Source: Clostridia bacterium
GTDB taxonomy: Bacteria > Bacillota > Clostridia > Oscillospirales > Acutalibacteraceae
NCBI GenBank assembly: GCA_017410325.1
Contig: JAFQRA010000010.1
Location: forward strand, 80,183-144,182
Length of the DNA: 64,000 bases
Reading direction: 5' to 3'
Positions 19,109 to 27,730 of this stretch are shown here, piece after piece (the stretch's first letter is position 1; each line of letters begins with the position of its first letter). Below the pieces are notes generated by a model. The model ran no database searches, had not been told where the DNA came from, and worked only from the letters and a program-made list of their open reading frames with translations. Both the position numbers and the translations under genes were made by a program.

Positions 19109-19386
19109 ATATCCTGCATACCGTTGAAGCAGTAAAAGTATGCTTCAAAATTACCGGTTGACTGTACCAGCGCCATAAAATCGCTGTAATAGTCGACAAA
19201 ATCAGGACCTACGCCTTGTGTTACGGGAATACGCTTGGTATAGGTTTCTCTGCAGGCATCCTTGGCTGCGTGGAACTTGATAACAGCCATACCGCTGACT
19301 ATATCGCCGCTTTCAGAAGCAGCAATACTCTCTTTAAAGTTGAGCGCGATGAGCTTACTTTCGGGAGCAACGTACTTATTCTTCAT
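19105..19386 (-). CDS. Candidate RiPP precursor / cassette-specific small protein
   Basis: A 93-residue protein with no recognised domain. The N-terminal KYVAPESKLIALNFKESIAAS looks like a leader (short, amphipathic, KYxxP start, ending in small residues). The remainder has two Cys (45, 86) and an aromatic/Asp-rich segment PDFVDYYSDFMALV at 61-74. GGGG sits 8 bases before the ATG. It overlaps the radical SAM gene by 11 bases and the kinase gene by four, so it is embedded between modifying enzymes, the expected place for a substrate. An accessory-protein role remains possible. Confidence 0.6.
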   Translation of the reverse strand: MKNKYVAPESKLIALNFKESIAASESGDIVSGMAVIKFHAAKDACRETYTKRIPVTQGVGPDFVDYYSDFMALVQSTGNFEAYFYCFNGMQDI

Positions 19387-20440
19387 AATTCATTCCCCTT
19401 TTCATATCGTATAACAGCTTTAACTGCTTTGCCGTTTCGCAAAAATTTTTATCAATTTTTTCAGGATGACCGCTTTCACAGCACAGTACTGCCGGACATC
19501 TCTGACAAAACTCTTTCCATTCGCAGGCAACACATTCGGGCGGATTTTTTATCTGTTCAAGTAAACCGTACAGCTTAGAAAAATCAGCTTTTATATCTCC
19601 AGAGTACTCGACATATGGCCTGCTCATAAAAGAGCAGAGCTGAAGATGCCCGTTCCACGTAATGAACAATGACTTACGGTAACCTGCGCACATTGAAAAA
19701 GGATATTCGGGAATACGGTATCGGCTGTTTTCCAAATCCTCCAACGTATATTCGTATGAATAGTCGAGAAACCCGAGTCTTGAGCTTTCTGCCGTATTAA
19801 CAGCACCACGTGACGGCTTGAGCACCGCCACCGAATGATGCAGCCGTATTCCTTTTTCTGCGGCAAATCTATACATAGCCTGCAGGTCATCTGCGTTTTC
19901 CCGAACAACGGTTGCCGACATTGTTACCGGCACGCCTGCGCTTTGCAGCAGGTCTATTGCTTTTGAAATTTTTGAAAAGCCGTCTGATGAACCGCATACC
20001 CTTACATAGGTGTCATCGCTTGCACCGTATAAAGTGAGCTTTACGCTGTGCGGCATACCGTACAAACGGAATTTTTCCATAACCGGCTCATCAATCAGCG
20101 AGCCGTTTGAAAGCACGGCTATCAGAAAGCCCATCCTGTTAAGCTCGCTGTACAGCTCCCAGAATTCGGGATATACAAAGACCTCGCCGCCTGTGAGGTC
20201 AATCTGAAGCGTACCCATATCCCGCAAGTCCTTTGCTATTTCCAGCCACTCGGAGGCTGACAGCAAACGACCCTGCTGCTCTGCCTGCTCTTTATCGAGG
20301 CGGACATAGCACATAACGCAGCGAAAATTACAGAAAGGTGTCAGCTCAAAGGACGTGCTGAACGGCACGCAGTTTTCCTTTGCCCAAATATTAAGTTTAC
20401 CGAGAAAACCTTCACCGAATTTTTCGCAGCCGTTAGTCAC
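19376..20440 (-). CDS. Radical SAM/SPASM peptide-modifying enzyme
   Basis: A 354-residue radical SAM protein with the cluster motif C-x3-C-x2-C (Cys37, 41, 44) in a TPFCNFRCVMCY context, LTGGEV at 82-87 for SAM binding, and a C-terminal SPASM region. That region starts near CAGYRKS and ends with CVACEWKEFCQRC and further Cys, giving ligands for one or two auxiliary 4Fe-4S clusters. Such enzymes install thioether, C-C or other cross-links in ribosomal peptides. It overlaps the PqqD-like gene upstream and the small-protein gene downstream. Confidence 0.88.
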   Translation of the reverse strand: MTNGCEKFGEGFLGKLNIWAKENCVPFSTSFELTPFCNFRCVMCYVRLDKEQAEQQGRLLSASEWLEIAKDLRDMGTLQIDLTGGEVFVYPEFWELYSELNRMGFLIAVLSNGSLIDEPVMEKFRLYGMPHSVKLTLYGASDDTYVRVCGSSDGFSKISKAIDLLQSAGVPVTMSATVVRENADDLQAMYRFAAEKGIRLHHSVAVLKPSRGAVNTAESSRLGFLDYSYEYTLEDLENSRYRIPEYPFSMCAGYRKSLFITWNGHLQLCSFMSRPYVEYSGDIKADFSKLYGLLEQIKNPPECVACEWKEFCQRCPAVLCCESGHPEKIDKNFCETAKQLKLLYDMKRGMNYEE

Positions 20441-20703
20441 TGTAAAGCACCCTGCTCTTTGAGCATATCAATAAATCTGGTTACATCGCTGAGTGCAACC
20501 GACCTTTCTACTTCATAATGCTCGGCAAGTGCCTGGGCAAGCTCTTCGGACTCAGCGCCCTTTTCGAGCATATTCCAAAGCAGCTCTCCGGTTTCGTTGA
20601 GCGCAATCATACCGTGCATCTCGGATGTCTGTGTTCCTGTCGGCACAGCCATAACATACCCGCCTATTTTGCGTATGATGAAACCTTCTTTAACACGGTA
20701 CAT
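20437..20703 (-). CDS. PqqD-family peptide chaperone (RRE domain)
   Basis: An 88-residue PqqD-like RiPP recognition element: beta-strand N-terminus (MYRVKEGFIIRKIGGYVMAV), then ALNETGELLWNMLEKG, the conserved helix motif of PqqD proteins, and a winged-helix-like end. It would bind the leader peptide and present it to the radical SAM enzyme. ATG at 20703 has GGGAGG 7 bases upstream, so the longer in-frame start at 20730 is rejected. It is the first gene after the promoter at 20,751-20,779. Confidence 0.87.
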   Translation of the reverse strand: MYRVKEGFIIRKIGGYVMAVPTGTQTSEMHGMIALNETGELLWNMLEKGAESEELAQALAEHYEVERSVALSDVTRFIDMLKEQGALQ

Positions 20704-20750
20704 AACCGGACCTCCCGAAAATGAATGCACTGCCTTTTTATACAGAGTAA

Positions 20751-20779
20751 ATTATATCATCTATTTCTACACAAATCAA
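20751..20779 (-). promoter_or_regulatory. Sigma-A promoter of the PqqD/radical SAM cassette
   Basis: On the minus strand TTGATT (20774-20779) and TATAAT (20751-20756) are separated by 17 bases, about 48 bases before the PqqD start. It is the last clear promoter before the initiating sugar transferase, so glycan genes downstream may depend on it too. Confidence 0.8.
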
Positions 20780-20808
20780 CTAAAATCTTTAAAATAAATA
20801 TAAATAAA

Positions 20809-20841
20809 ATAGCTTGCGTAGCTTTACCTGCTGCACAAGCT
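20809..20841 (-). terminator. Stem-loop after the ABC exporter gene
   Basis: Inverted repeat AGCTTG(T/C)G, 8 bp with one wobble, followed on the minus strand by ATTTTATTT. It lies just after the exporter stop and before the cassette promoter, so it probably attenuates transcription from the kinase-exporter operon. Confidence 0.6.
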
Positions 20842-20850
20842 GTTTTGTCT

Positions 20851-22566
20851 TTATTTAAGTGTGAGATTACCTGCAACATCTACCTCGTATACCCTGTTGC
20901 AGTATTGCAGCATACTCGGTCTGTGAGTGGTGATAACACAAGTTCTGTTAGGATAGGATTTCATAATATTTGCAAGAACTGTGGCTTCCGTTTCGGCATC
21001 AAGTGCGCTGGTTGCCTCGTCCATTACCAGTACGGGAGCATTTCTCAGCAATGCCCGTGCAATTGAAATTCGCTGCACCTGACCCTCTGAAAAATTCACG
21101 CCTTTTTCATTCATCTGTGTATACATTCCGTCAGGGAGTTTTTCAATAAAGCCCCATGCATCTGCGTTTTTCAGTGCTTCAACAAGCTCTTTATCCGCAG
21201 CGTCCGGCTTTACTATGCGCAGATTATCGGCTATACTGCCCGCAAAAACCGCATTTTCCTGCGGTACGTACGAGCAGAATCTTCTGGTGCTTGCAGAAAC
21301 ATCAAGCACCCTGCCGTCTGCAACAGACATTGTCATACATCCGTCCTGCGGTTTGACAAGGCCGAGAATAAGGCGGAGTATTGTTGTTTTACCCTCGCCC
21401 GAAGGGCCGACCAAAGCAACCGTTTCACCGGGATTCACATAGAACGATATATCCTTTACAACAGGTATATCCGTACCCTTATATGCATAAGTCAGGTTAT
21501 CGCATTTCAGAGAAATCCCCGATTCTTCAGCTGCGGCAGCCATATCTTCAGCAGCGGAATCATCGTCATTTTTTTCCGGCGGAATATCAGTAATCTCCAT
21601 GATTCTGCCTGCCGCCGTAGCAATGGAAATTGATGTGGGCAGCAATGAAACGATAGCGGAAAACGATGATGTAAGCTGACCAGAAATCTGCAAAAACAGC
21701 GTCATCGTACCAAAGGTTATAAAGCCCTGCCACAAGCGCCACACACCCCAGCCGTAGCAGAGATATGCAACCAGCAAGCCTATAACGGATAGACCGGCAG
21801 TCATCACAACGGAAAACTTATTGTGGTCAAGTCTCATTTTCCTGTAAACAGCCATATAATCCTTGAGCTGACCGACATATCTTCCCGTTATTCCAAACGC
21901 CTTGATAGTCTGAATATTCTGTATGGACTCCGAATAAAACGAAAGAATTTTTCCGTTCATATTACGGCTTTCAACATTATACTTGCGCATCATTTTGGCA
22001 GAAATGTTTGATGTAACCGCAAGGAAAGGAGCGCTCAGCAAAGCAAAAAGCGCCATTATCGGATCATAGTAAAGAACAACCGCAAGGCAGCCTGCAAACT
22101 GAGTTACTCTCATAAAAACGTTAGGCACAAAAGAAATCACGCTGCTTGCCAAGGCAGAAACATCGCCTTCAATTCTGTTTAGCAGATCACCCGAATGATA
22201 TTTGCTTATATCCTCCCAATCCGAACAAACCATATGCTCGTACACATTTGAGCGAATTTCATTGCTCACCTTAGTGCCAACAACGGTCGCAACCCTTGAT
22301 GTTACTGCGTTTACGACAATCTGCGCCAAAGCAAGGCTAACCGCCAGCACAGCGCTTACGGCAACGGTTTTCGTGTCACGGGAAACGACAGAATCTATAA
22401 GATATTTTGAAGCAACGGTTGAGCCAATGCCCATCGCCGTACTCAGAATGCCTATTACGACATAAACAATTATCTGAAGACGATAACGTGAAACATAACG
22501 CAGAATCCACCTCCACTCCTTTCTCATTGAGCGGAACAGAGATACATATTCAGCCGGTTTTTTCAC
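20851..22566 (-). CDS. ABC transporter, fused permease-ATPase
   Basis: A 571-residue half-transporter: six membrane segments in about the first 310 residues, then an ATPase domain with GPSGEGKTT (near 385-393), the signature FSEGQVQR and LVMDEATSALD. There is no N-terminal C39 peptidase domain. The signature has SEGQ instead of SGGQ. Its position directly before the PqqD/radical SAM cassette suggests export of the modified peptide, as in other RiPP loci; a lipid or glycan substrate is the alternative. The start is GTG, preceded by AGGAGGTGAT. Confidence 0.88.
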   Translation of the reverse strand: MKKPAEYVSLFRSMRKEWRWILRYVSRYRLQIIVYVVIGILSTAMGIGSTVASKYLIDSVVSRDTKTVAVSAVLAVSLALAQIVVNAVTSRVATVVGTKVSNEIRSNVYEHMVCSDWEDISKYHSGDLLNRIEGDVSALASSVISFVPNVFMRVTQFAGCLAVVLYYDPIMALFALLSAPFLAVTSNISAKMMRKYNVESRNMNGKILSFYSESIQNIQTIKAFGITGRYVGQLKDYMAVYRKMRLDHNKFSVVMTAGLSVIGLLVAYLCYGWGVWRLWQGFITFGTMTLFLQISGQLTSSFSAIVSLLPTSISIATAAGRIMEITDIPPEKNDDDSAAEDMAAAAEESGISLKCDNLTYAYKGTDIPVVKDISFYVNPGETVALVGPSGEGKTTILRLILGLVKPQDGCMTMSVADGRVLDVSASTRRFCSYVPQENAVFAGSIADNLRIVKPDAADKELVEALKNADAWGFIEKLPDGMYTQMNEKGVNFSEGQVQRISIARALLRNAPVLVMDEATSALDAETEATVLANIMKSYPNRTCVITTHRPSMLQYCNRVYEVDVAGNLTLK

Positions 22567-22597
22567 ATTATCACCTCCTATTCAGATATTATTTTTA

Positions 22598-24052
22598 TTA
22601 CAACCGGCTCTTCTTTTTGCCGTAGCTGTGTTTTGCCGAGTAACCGTAGCGATAGTTGCTGTAATAGCCGCCATACCGATAATAGCCGCCAAAGCCGATT
22701 GCAGCACCGTTAAGTATACAGCCAAGGAATTGTGCATCGGTTTCCAGCATTGAGCTGATACCCGTGCGGATAGTTTTTTGCATAACAGCATCTTCCCTTA
22801 TTACATAAACGATTGCATCAACCGACTGCGCAAGCATTGCGGCATCTGAAATTATACCGCAGGGAGGAGTATCAACAAAGACAAAATCATACTCCGACCT
22901 GAACTCATTAAGCTTTCGTTTCAGTTCGTCTGAACGGAAAATTTTCCGAACATCGTTAATCTGTTTGTTAAATGTAAGCAGATCAAAACCGAGAGAATCT
23001 ATTGTATCCACACGGTAAAAGCTGTTTTTTACTTTCTCAGTTTTCGGAACCTTTACCCTTCCGAACAAGCTCTTAAGACCCGAATTGCGAAGGTCAGCAT
23101 CTATCAAGAGGACTTTTTTCTCCTCCTTTGCAAAAATTGAAGCAAGGTTTGCCGCAACAACGGTCTTACCCTCTGCGGGAGCAGTGCTTGTAACCATTAC
23201 CGTTTTTTTGTCATCTGCCAGCAAGCTCTGAAGCGAGCCTCTCATCAAACGCAGAGATTCAAGGAAATCATTACCTACAAGAGGGTTGGTAATAAGTATG
23301 CTTTTGTCAATTTCTCTGCGGTATTTTTTGAATACGACCTGCGGTAAAACCGCAACACAGTGCTGATTGAACACCGTTCTGATATCCTCTTTGGTGCGTA
23401 CGGTCTTACGCATAAACGCATATACAACAATCCACGCCAGACCCAGCGCTGCTCCGATAAGGACAGCTCTTGATACAGAAGCTACCCACGCCCCTTCGTT
23501 GGAGGGCTTTTCAGGCACGATAGGCTCGTTTATCATTACAACCTTAGTGCGTCCGATAATATAATCAGCCAGCTCGGGATAATTCTCTATGACAGAAAGC
23601 AGCGTATCATACGTCAGCTGAGGGTCAGTTCCGGTTGCGGTAAGTGTAACCATATTCGTACCCTGAACACATTTTGCACTGACTGAAGCAGGCATACTTT
23701 CAACACCCAGGTCATTGCAAACCTTGGTACGCAGAATTTGATTGCCGATAATATGCGGAAAAACCGTTGCCAACTGGTCAGCCGTTTCACGGTCATAATA
23801 GAAAGAATATGCTGCTATTCCGTTATCTCCCGTAAGAACTTCGTTTTCGGTGTGAACGGTAAAGGTTGCAGAAACATTATACGCAGGCACAAAGCTTGTA
23901 AAGCTGCGATAAAACTGCACTCCGCCCAACAGCACAGCGAGAGCAACAGCAACCCAACCGAATTTTCTTACACCACGCCATATATCTCCGAAAAATATGC
24001 GCAGTTCAACGCTCGACCCATTATTCTCTTTATTAACAGGATTGTTATTCAT
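22598..24052 (-). CDS. Wzz-BY-kinase fusion (second of a tandem pair)
   Basis: A 484-residue polysaccharide co-polymerase fused to a bacterial tyrosine kinase. Two membrane helices (near 33-52 and 185-205) bracket an extracellular Wzz domain. The cytoplasmic part has APAEGKT (Walker A), LLIDADLR (Walker A') and FVFVDTPP (Walker B). The tail GGYYRYGGYYSNYRYGYSAK is a tyrosine-rich cluster, the autophosphorylation site typical of this family. It would set chain length together with the CpsB-type phosphatase. A paralogue is encoded directly upstream. Confidence 0.9.
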   Translation of the reverse strand: MNNNPVNKENNGSSVELRIFFGDIWRGVRKFGWVAVALAVLLGGVQFYRSFTSFVPAYNVSATFTVHTENEVLTGDNGIAAYSFYYDRETADQLATVFPHIIGNQILRTKVCNDLGVESMPASVSAKCVQGTNMVTLTATGTDPQLTYDTLLSVIENYPELADYIIGRTKVVMINEPIVPEKPSNEGAWVASVSRAVLIGAALGLAWIVVYAFMRKTVRTKEDIRTVFNQHCVAVLPQVVFKKYRREIDKSILITNPLVGNDFLESLRLMRGSLQSLLADDKKTVMVTSTAPAEGKTVVAANLASIFAKEEKKVLLIDADLRNSGLKSLFGRVKVPKTEKVKNSFYRVDTIDSLGFDLLTFNKQINDVRKIFRSDELKRKLNEFRSEYDFVFVDTPPCGIISDAAMLAQSVDAIVYVIREDAVMQKTIRTGISSMLETDAQFLGCILNGAAIGFGGYYRYGGYYSNYRYGYSAKHSYGKKKSRL

Positions 24053-24064
24053 AGTCTACCAACC

Positions 24065-25585
24065 TTATTCGTCACTTCTTGTATCATCTGATGAGTCGTA
24101 AGAATATCCCGCCTCAGGGTTTCTCAAATAGCCGTCCGTATTTGTATGGGCAGGCCTCGAATAGCCGTAACCGTATCCGTAATGGTTACTGCGGGAATAG
24201 TAACCTCTTTCATCAACGCCAATCTGACCAAACAAGGTGAACGGTTCGTAAACATTATTGAGTATACAGCCTTCAAGCTTGCCGCCGGATTCCGTAATAT
24301 TAAGGACAGCCTCGTTTATATCTTCAACAAGTACGCAGTCTGTTCGGACAACAAGAACTGTTGCATCCGCTTTTTCAGCAATTGCAACCGCATCCGCCGA
24401 AACAGAAGTAGGCGGGGTATCAATAATTATAAAATCAGCCTTGGCCTTGAGCTTTTCAAGCCTGCTGCCCACCACCTGATTGTTTATCATAACCTTTTTA
24501 TTTGTGTTGGTTTTCTTGTTGAACGCAATTATAAGTCCGCTTTTTCTGTAGCGGTAAAACCTCATATTGACAAGCTCCGTTTTGCTTGACAGTATATCAG
24601 ACCAATCTGTTTCGGCCGCATCATAGAAATCGAAAATCTTATAAATTGAAGGCTTATGCAAGTCCATATCCAGGAGAATAACGTTATAGCCACGTTCCGC
24701 AAGAGCAAGCGAAATGTTTGACGCAACGGTTGATTTACCTTCGTTTTCAGCCACACTGGAAATAACAAAGGTTTGTTTGCCCTGGTTCTTGTACATATAC
24801 TCAAACTTATTACAGATCTTCTGATAATCCTCCGAAAACTTCAAGCTGGCATAAGCATCGTTGATAAGAAGTGCTCTTTTTTTGCGTCTGAAGCGTTCTT
24901 TTCTGGAAAGGTGAGGCTTTTCGTGAGATATTGTGCCTAAGAGCTTGGCGTCAACCTTATCGTCAAAGCCTTTTTCCTCCTTAACCGTGCCTCTGAACAG
25001 CGAGAAAACCGCAACAAGTCCTCCTTCCAGCAGCATAGCAAGAAATATTATTTCATTTCTGTACACCGTAAGCCTTGAGTTTGAGGGAAATGTTGCCATT
25101 TTAGGCTCAGAAACAATATCTATAACCGAATCGGTAAAAACTGCCTGCGTAACCTCGGGATAAACCTCAAGAATTGACCTGAGCAGCCTGAATGCAAGCT
25201 CGGGATCCTTTGCTTTGACGGAAACATTCAGAAGGTTTGTAGCCTCCGTAAGGCTTGTGGTAATTGTACCGTCAAAAGAATCCAGTCCTATATTCTCGGC
25301 TGCCAGCTTTTTAAGAGAATTCTGCTTGAATACATCTGTAAAAATGTTGGCCATTTCCATCGATGCAGTCAGGCTGCTGAACGCACCCGTTGTGCCGACC
25401 CTTGAGCGCACAACGAGAACAGCCGTACTGGTATATGTAGGGGTATAAATGCTCTTTTCAACAACCTGAATACTCATCAGGGCAGCCAGAGCGATAAGAA
25501 CAATACACCACAGACTTTGCACCATATCTTTTATCAGACTGTTCCATTCAAAATTGAAAGTTATTTCTGAACTTCTGTTTTTCAT
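24065..25585 (-). CDS. Wzz-BY-kinase fusion (first of a tandem pair)
   Basis: A 506-residue protein with the same architecture as its neighbour: Wzz domain between membrane helices, then AENEGKST (Walker A), ILLDMDLHKPS (Walker A'), FIIIDTPPTSV (Walker B) and a Tyr cluster GYYSRSNHYGYGYGYSR near the C-terminus. Its sequence is clearly diverged from the second copy. Three in-frame starts exist; ATG at 25585 has GAGGAG at 8 bases, while the earlier GTG/ATG overlap that site. Confidence 0.9.
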   Translation of the reverse strand: MKNRSSEITFNFEWNSLIKDMVQSLWCIVLIALAALMSIQVVEKSIYTPTYTSTAVLVVRSRVGTTGAFSSLTASMEMANIFTDVFKQNSLKKLAAENIGLDSFDGTITTSLTEATNLLNVSVKAKDPELAFRLLRSILEVYPEVTQAVFTDSVIDIVSEPKMATFPSNSRLTVYRNEIIFLAMLLEGGLVAVFSLFRGTVKEEKGFDDKVDAKLLGTISHEKPHLSRKERFRRKKRALLINDAYASLKFSEDYQKICNKFEYMYKNQGKQTFVISSVAENEGKSTVASNISLALAERGYNVILLDMDLHKPSIYKIFDFYDAAETDWSDILSSKTELVNMRFYRYRKSGLIIAFNKKTNTNKKVMINNQVVGSRLEKLKAKADFIIIDTPPTSVSADAVAIAEKADATVLVVRTDCVLVEDINEAVLNITESGGKLEGCILNNVYEPFTLFGQIGVDERGYYSRSNHYGYGYGYSRPAHTNTDGYLRNPEAGYSYDSSDDTRSDE

Positions 25586-25590
25586 TCCCA

Positions 25591-26418
25591 TCACTCCTCT
25601 ACAACAACCGTCAGAATCGAGTGGCCCTCATAGCCTTCATTGGTTGTGATATAGTAATGTACGTTATAGGTACCGGTTTCTTCGGAATCAAAGTTGGTAG
25701 AAATAAGAAGCTGAATTTCATCCTTCTTCATCAGCACACCGTTAACCGTAACGTCACCGAGATAGTCCTCAAAAATCGGCTCTTCGCCCTTCTTTACATA
25801 AATCAGGCTCTTTTTAAGCTGAATTTGCGGTGCCATTGTTTCGTTGCCTTCAACATGAACCGTAACATCGAGATAAATCGTATCACCCATGCTGTTTGAA
25901 ACCTGAAGCGAAACAGTAAAAACACCTATTGTGTTCTTGACGTAATCGGTGGTGACAATGGAAACTCTGTCACTTATATCACCGTCTATACTATCACGTG
26001 CACCTACGGCTGCCCTTATATCAAGCGCCTCATCAACACCGTAAACCAACGCACGCTTCATATAAAATTCGGGCGGAGTATAATCTGTATAGCGGACAGT
26101 ACGCGTCTGCTTTGCAACATGCTTATCAGAATCTGCCACTGCATAGGTTACCGAGCAAACACCGGGCTCAATAAATTTGGATATAGACTCAATGAGAATT
26201 CTGTCGGAAATATCTCCGTCCTTTCCGTCGTATGCAGTAACTCCGGAAAGCAGAGCTTCTTTTTTATCCTTTACGCTTATTTCAATAACATCGGAATCAA
26301 CCGTTATGTAAGGCATTGTTGTATCTGTTGTCAGTCTTTCCACAATTGAAAAAGCTATAAAAGCCGCCAGCACCAGAATAAACAGCACCAGAGTAAGTCT
26401 TTGCAACAGTTTAACCAT
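25591..26418 (-). CDS. Membrane-anchored protein with Ig-like (DUF5011-type) domains
   Basis: A 275-residue protein with one N-terminal membrane helix (about 7-27) and an extracytoplasmic part. Two repeats have the pattern VTAYDGKDGDISDRI (near 60-75) and VGARDSIDGDISDRV (near 137-152), typical of HYR/DUF5011 Ig-like folds, plus a third beta-rich segment. It sits between the CpsB-type phosphatase and the BY-kinases, with overlapping or near-contiguous coding, so it probably belongs to the envelope assembly or sensing complex. No enzymatic motif is seen. Confidence 0.75.
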   Translation of the reverse strand: MVKLLQRLTLVLFILVLAAFIAFSIVERLTTDTTMPYITVDSDVIEISVKDKKEALLSGVTAYDGKDGDISDRILIESISKFIEPGVCSVTYAVADSDKHVAKQTRTVRYTDYTPPEFYMKRALVYGVDEALDIRAAVGARDSIDGDISDRVSIVTTDYVKNTIGVFTVSLQVSNSMGDTIYLDVTVHVEGNETMAPQIQLKKSLIYVKKGEEPIFEDYLGDVTVNGVLMKKDEIQLLISTNFDSEETGTYNVHYYITTNEGYEGHSILTVVVEE

Positions 26419-26424
26419 AAATCA

Positions 26425-27156
26425 TCACCGTATTTCTTTGTTATTTATCACGTTCAGAGGATTCCCATCCAACAGTAAATCTGCATATTCATAGGAATAA
26501 TTTTCACATATCATTTCGTGCACCGAAAAAAGGTCGGGAGTTCTGGAATACTGGCTGTGTGCATCACTTGCAACAAAATCGGCCAGTTGATTTTCAAGGA
26601 AATATGAAGCCACACGTTCAGGATAATAGCCAAAGTTTCCTGTAATACTTGAGCTGTTGACCTGGACAAGTGCACCGACAGAGCGAATATCCCTAACAGT
26701 TTCAGGGGCTTCACCGAAAAGAAAATATCGCTCAGGATGAGCAACAATCGGCACATAACCCTCTGCCATTATCATCCGGAGATATTTAAGCATCTCCCGC
26801 TCAGACACCGAAAAATCGAACTCAACAAGAATGTATTTTGAATTATTAAGCGTAATCAACTCATTGTTTTTTATCCGCTCGACAATATTGCCGTAAGCAA
26901 ATATTTCCTGACCCGGATAGACCATTATCGGAATGTTTCGGTTCAGAAGGGCACCATTCAGTTCCTTAATCTTTGCATCAAAATCTGCCGACCAAAAATT
27001 CTCAAATGCTCCCGGCATATTGCAGTGCGGTGTTGCGATAATTCCGACCGTTCCCGAACGAATCGCCAGCTCGGCCATTTCAACCGAATCAATCAGGCTT
27101 CCCGAGCCGTCATCAACACAAGGTAATATATGGCAATGAATATCAAACACAAGCAT
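26425..27156 (-). CDS. cpsB: Tyrosine-protein phosphatase, CpsB/YwqE type
   Basis: A 243-residue PHP-family phosphatase: DIHCHILPCVDDG at the N-terminus, TPHCN, the GQE stretch and VAHPERY with ASDAH near the C-terminus give the metal-binding His/Asp/Glu set. It would dephosphorylate the BY-kinases encoded next in the operon. ATG at 27156 is used. The GTG two codons later has a better-placed AGGTGAT site and may be the true start. First gene of the exopolysaccharide operon. Confidence 0.9.
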   Translation of the reverse strand: MLVFDIHCHILPCVDDGSGSLIDSVEMAELAIRSGTVGIIATPHCNMPGAFENFWSADFDAKIKELNGALLNRNIPIMVYPGQEIFAYGNIVERIKNNELITLNNSKYILVEFDFSVSEREMLKYLRMIMAEGYVPIVAHPERYFLFGEAPETVRDIRSVGALVQVNSSSITGNFGYYPERVASYFLENQLADFVASDAHSQYSRTPDLFSVHEMICENYSYEYADLLLDGNPLNVINNKEIR

Positions 27157-27205
27157 CACCTGACATAAAATTTGCACAAAAAAACACTTCCACATATACT
27201 TTGTA

Positions 27206-27234
27206 ATTTTATCACAATTTGCAGAACAAAGCAA
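27206..27234 (-). promoter_or_regulatory. Probable promoter of the exopolysaccharide operon
   Basis: Minus-strand TTGCTT (27229-27234), a 17-base spacer and TAAAAT (27206-27211), about 50 bases before the phosphatase start. The surrounding 100 bases are AT-rich. Confidence 0.6.
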
Positions 27235-27309
27235 CATAAAATATTAAACTTATAAATTATAATTTGGATTTGCTTATAACTTACAACCGTAACAAAAGCA
27301 AATAAAATG

Positions 27310-27337
27310 TCGGTGTACGGATTTTTCCGCACACCGA
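27310..27337. terminator. Bidirectional stem-loop terminator
   Basis: Eleven-base stem TCGGTGT(A/G)CGG with one mismatch and a six-base T-rich loop, flanked by AAATAAAA on the left and TTTTATTT on the right, so it can work in both directions. It follows the minus-strand gene fragment at 27,366. Confidence 0.7.
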
Positions 27338-27362
27338 TTTGTTTTATTTCAGATATTGTCCT

Positions 27363-27473
27363 TTTTCAGCAGCCGCAGTTTTTGTCAAACGACGGGTTGC
27401 AGGCGTAGAAATTCTTGCTGTCGAGCTTATCGGTTGCAAAGCGTAAGCCTTCACCGTTACAATCAAAGTGAAA
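27363..27473 (-). repeat. 111-bp direct repeat, copy 1 (C-terminal gene fragment)
   Basis: Same orientation as the copy at 36,083. On the minus strand it reads 35 codons ending CNPSFDKNCGCC and stop (27,366-27,368), preceded at once by an in-frame TAG, and has no start codon. It differs from copy 2 at four bases, all synonymous third positions. A terminator-like hairpin follows, so it appears to be the 3' end of a lost or relocated gene. Family not recognised. Confidence 0.75.
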
Positions 27474-27730
27474 CTATGCCAGACCACTCTTTTTTTCTTC
27501 TATGCTATAAACTACCTTTGCTGTTGTACCAACCATACCTTCAGATATTCGGTTTTCACAACAAAAGTTACAGCTGTTTCATATACACTAAAATTCATTA
27601 TAATTTTGTACTTTAAACGCTTCGATAAGCGTTACGAAATTACAAACGGTCATCCACATAAATCCAGACCTTCGATGGCTGCTTATATGATCCGAAACGG
27701 CGTTGATATTAAAACAGCATTCAAAGCAGC
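27474..27730. other. Gap without a supported gene
   Basis: Between the repeat fragment and the reductase gene I see no complete gene. A plus-strand stretch at about 27,615-27,735 stays open and reads RYEITNGHPHKSRPSMAAY and similar residues, which look protein-like, but it has no start or ribosome site and may be a gene remnant. Confidence 0.4.
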
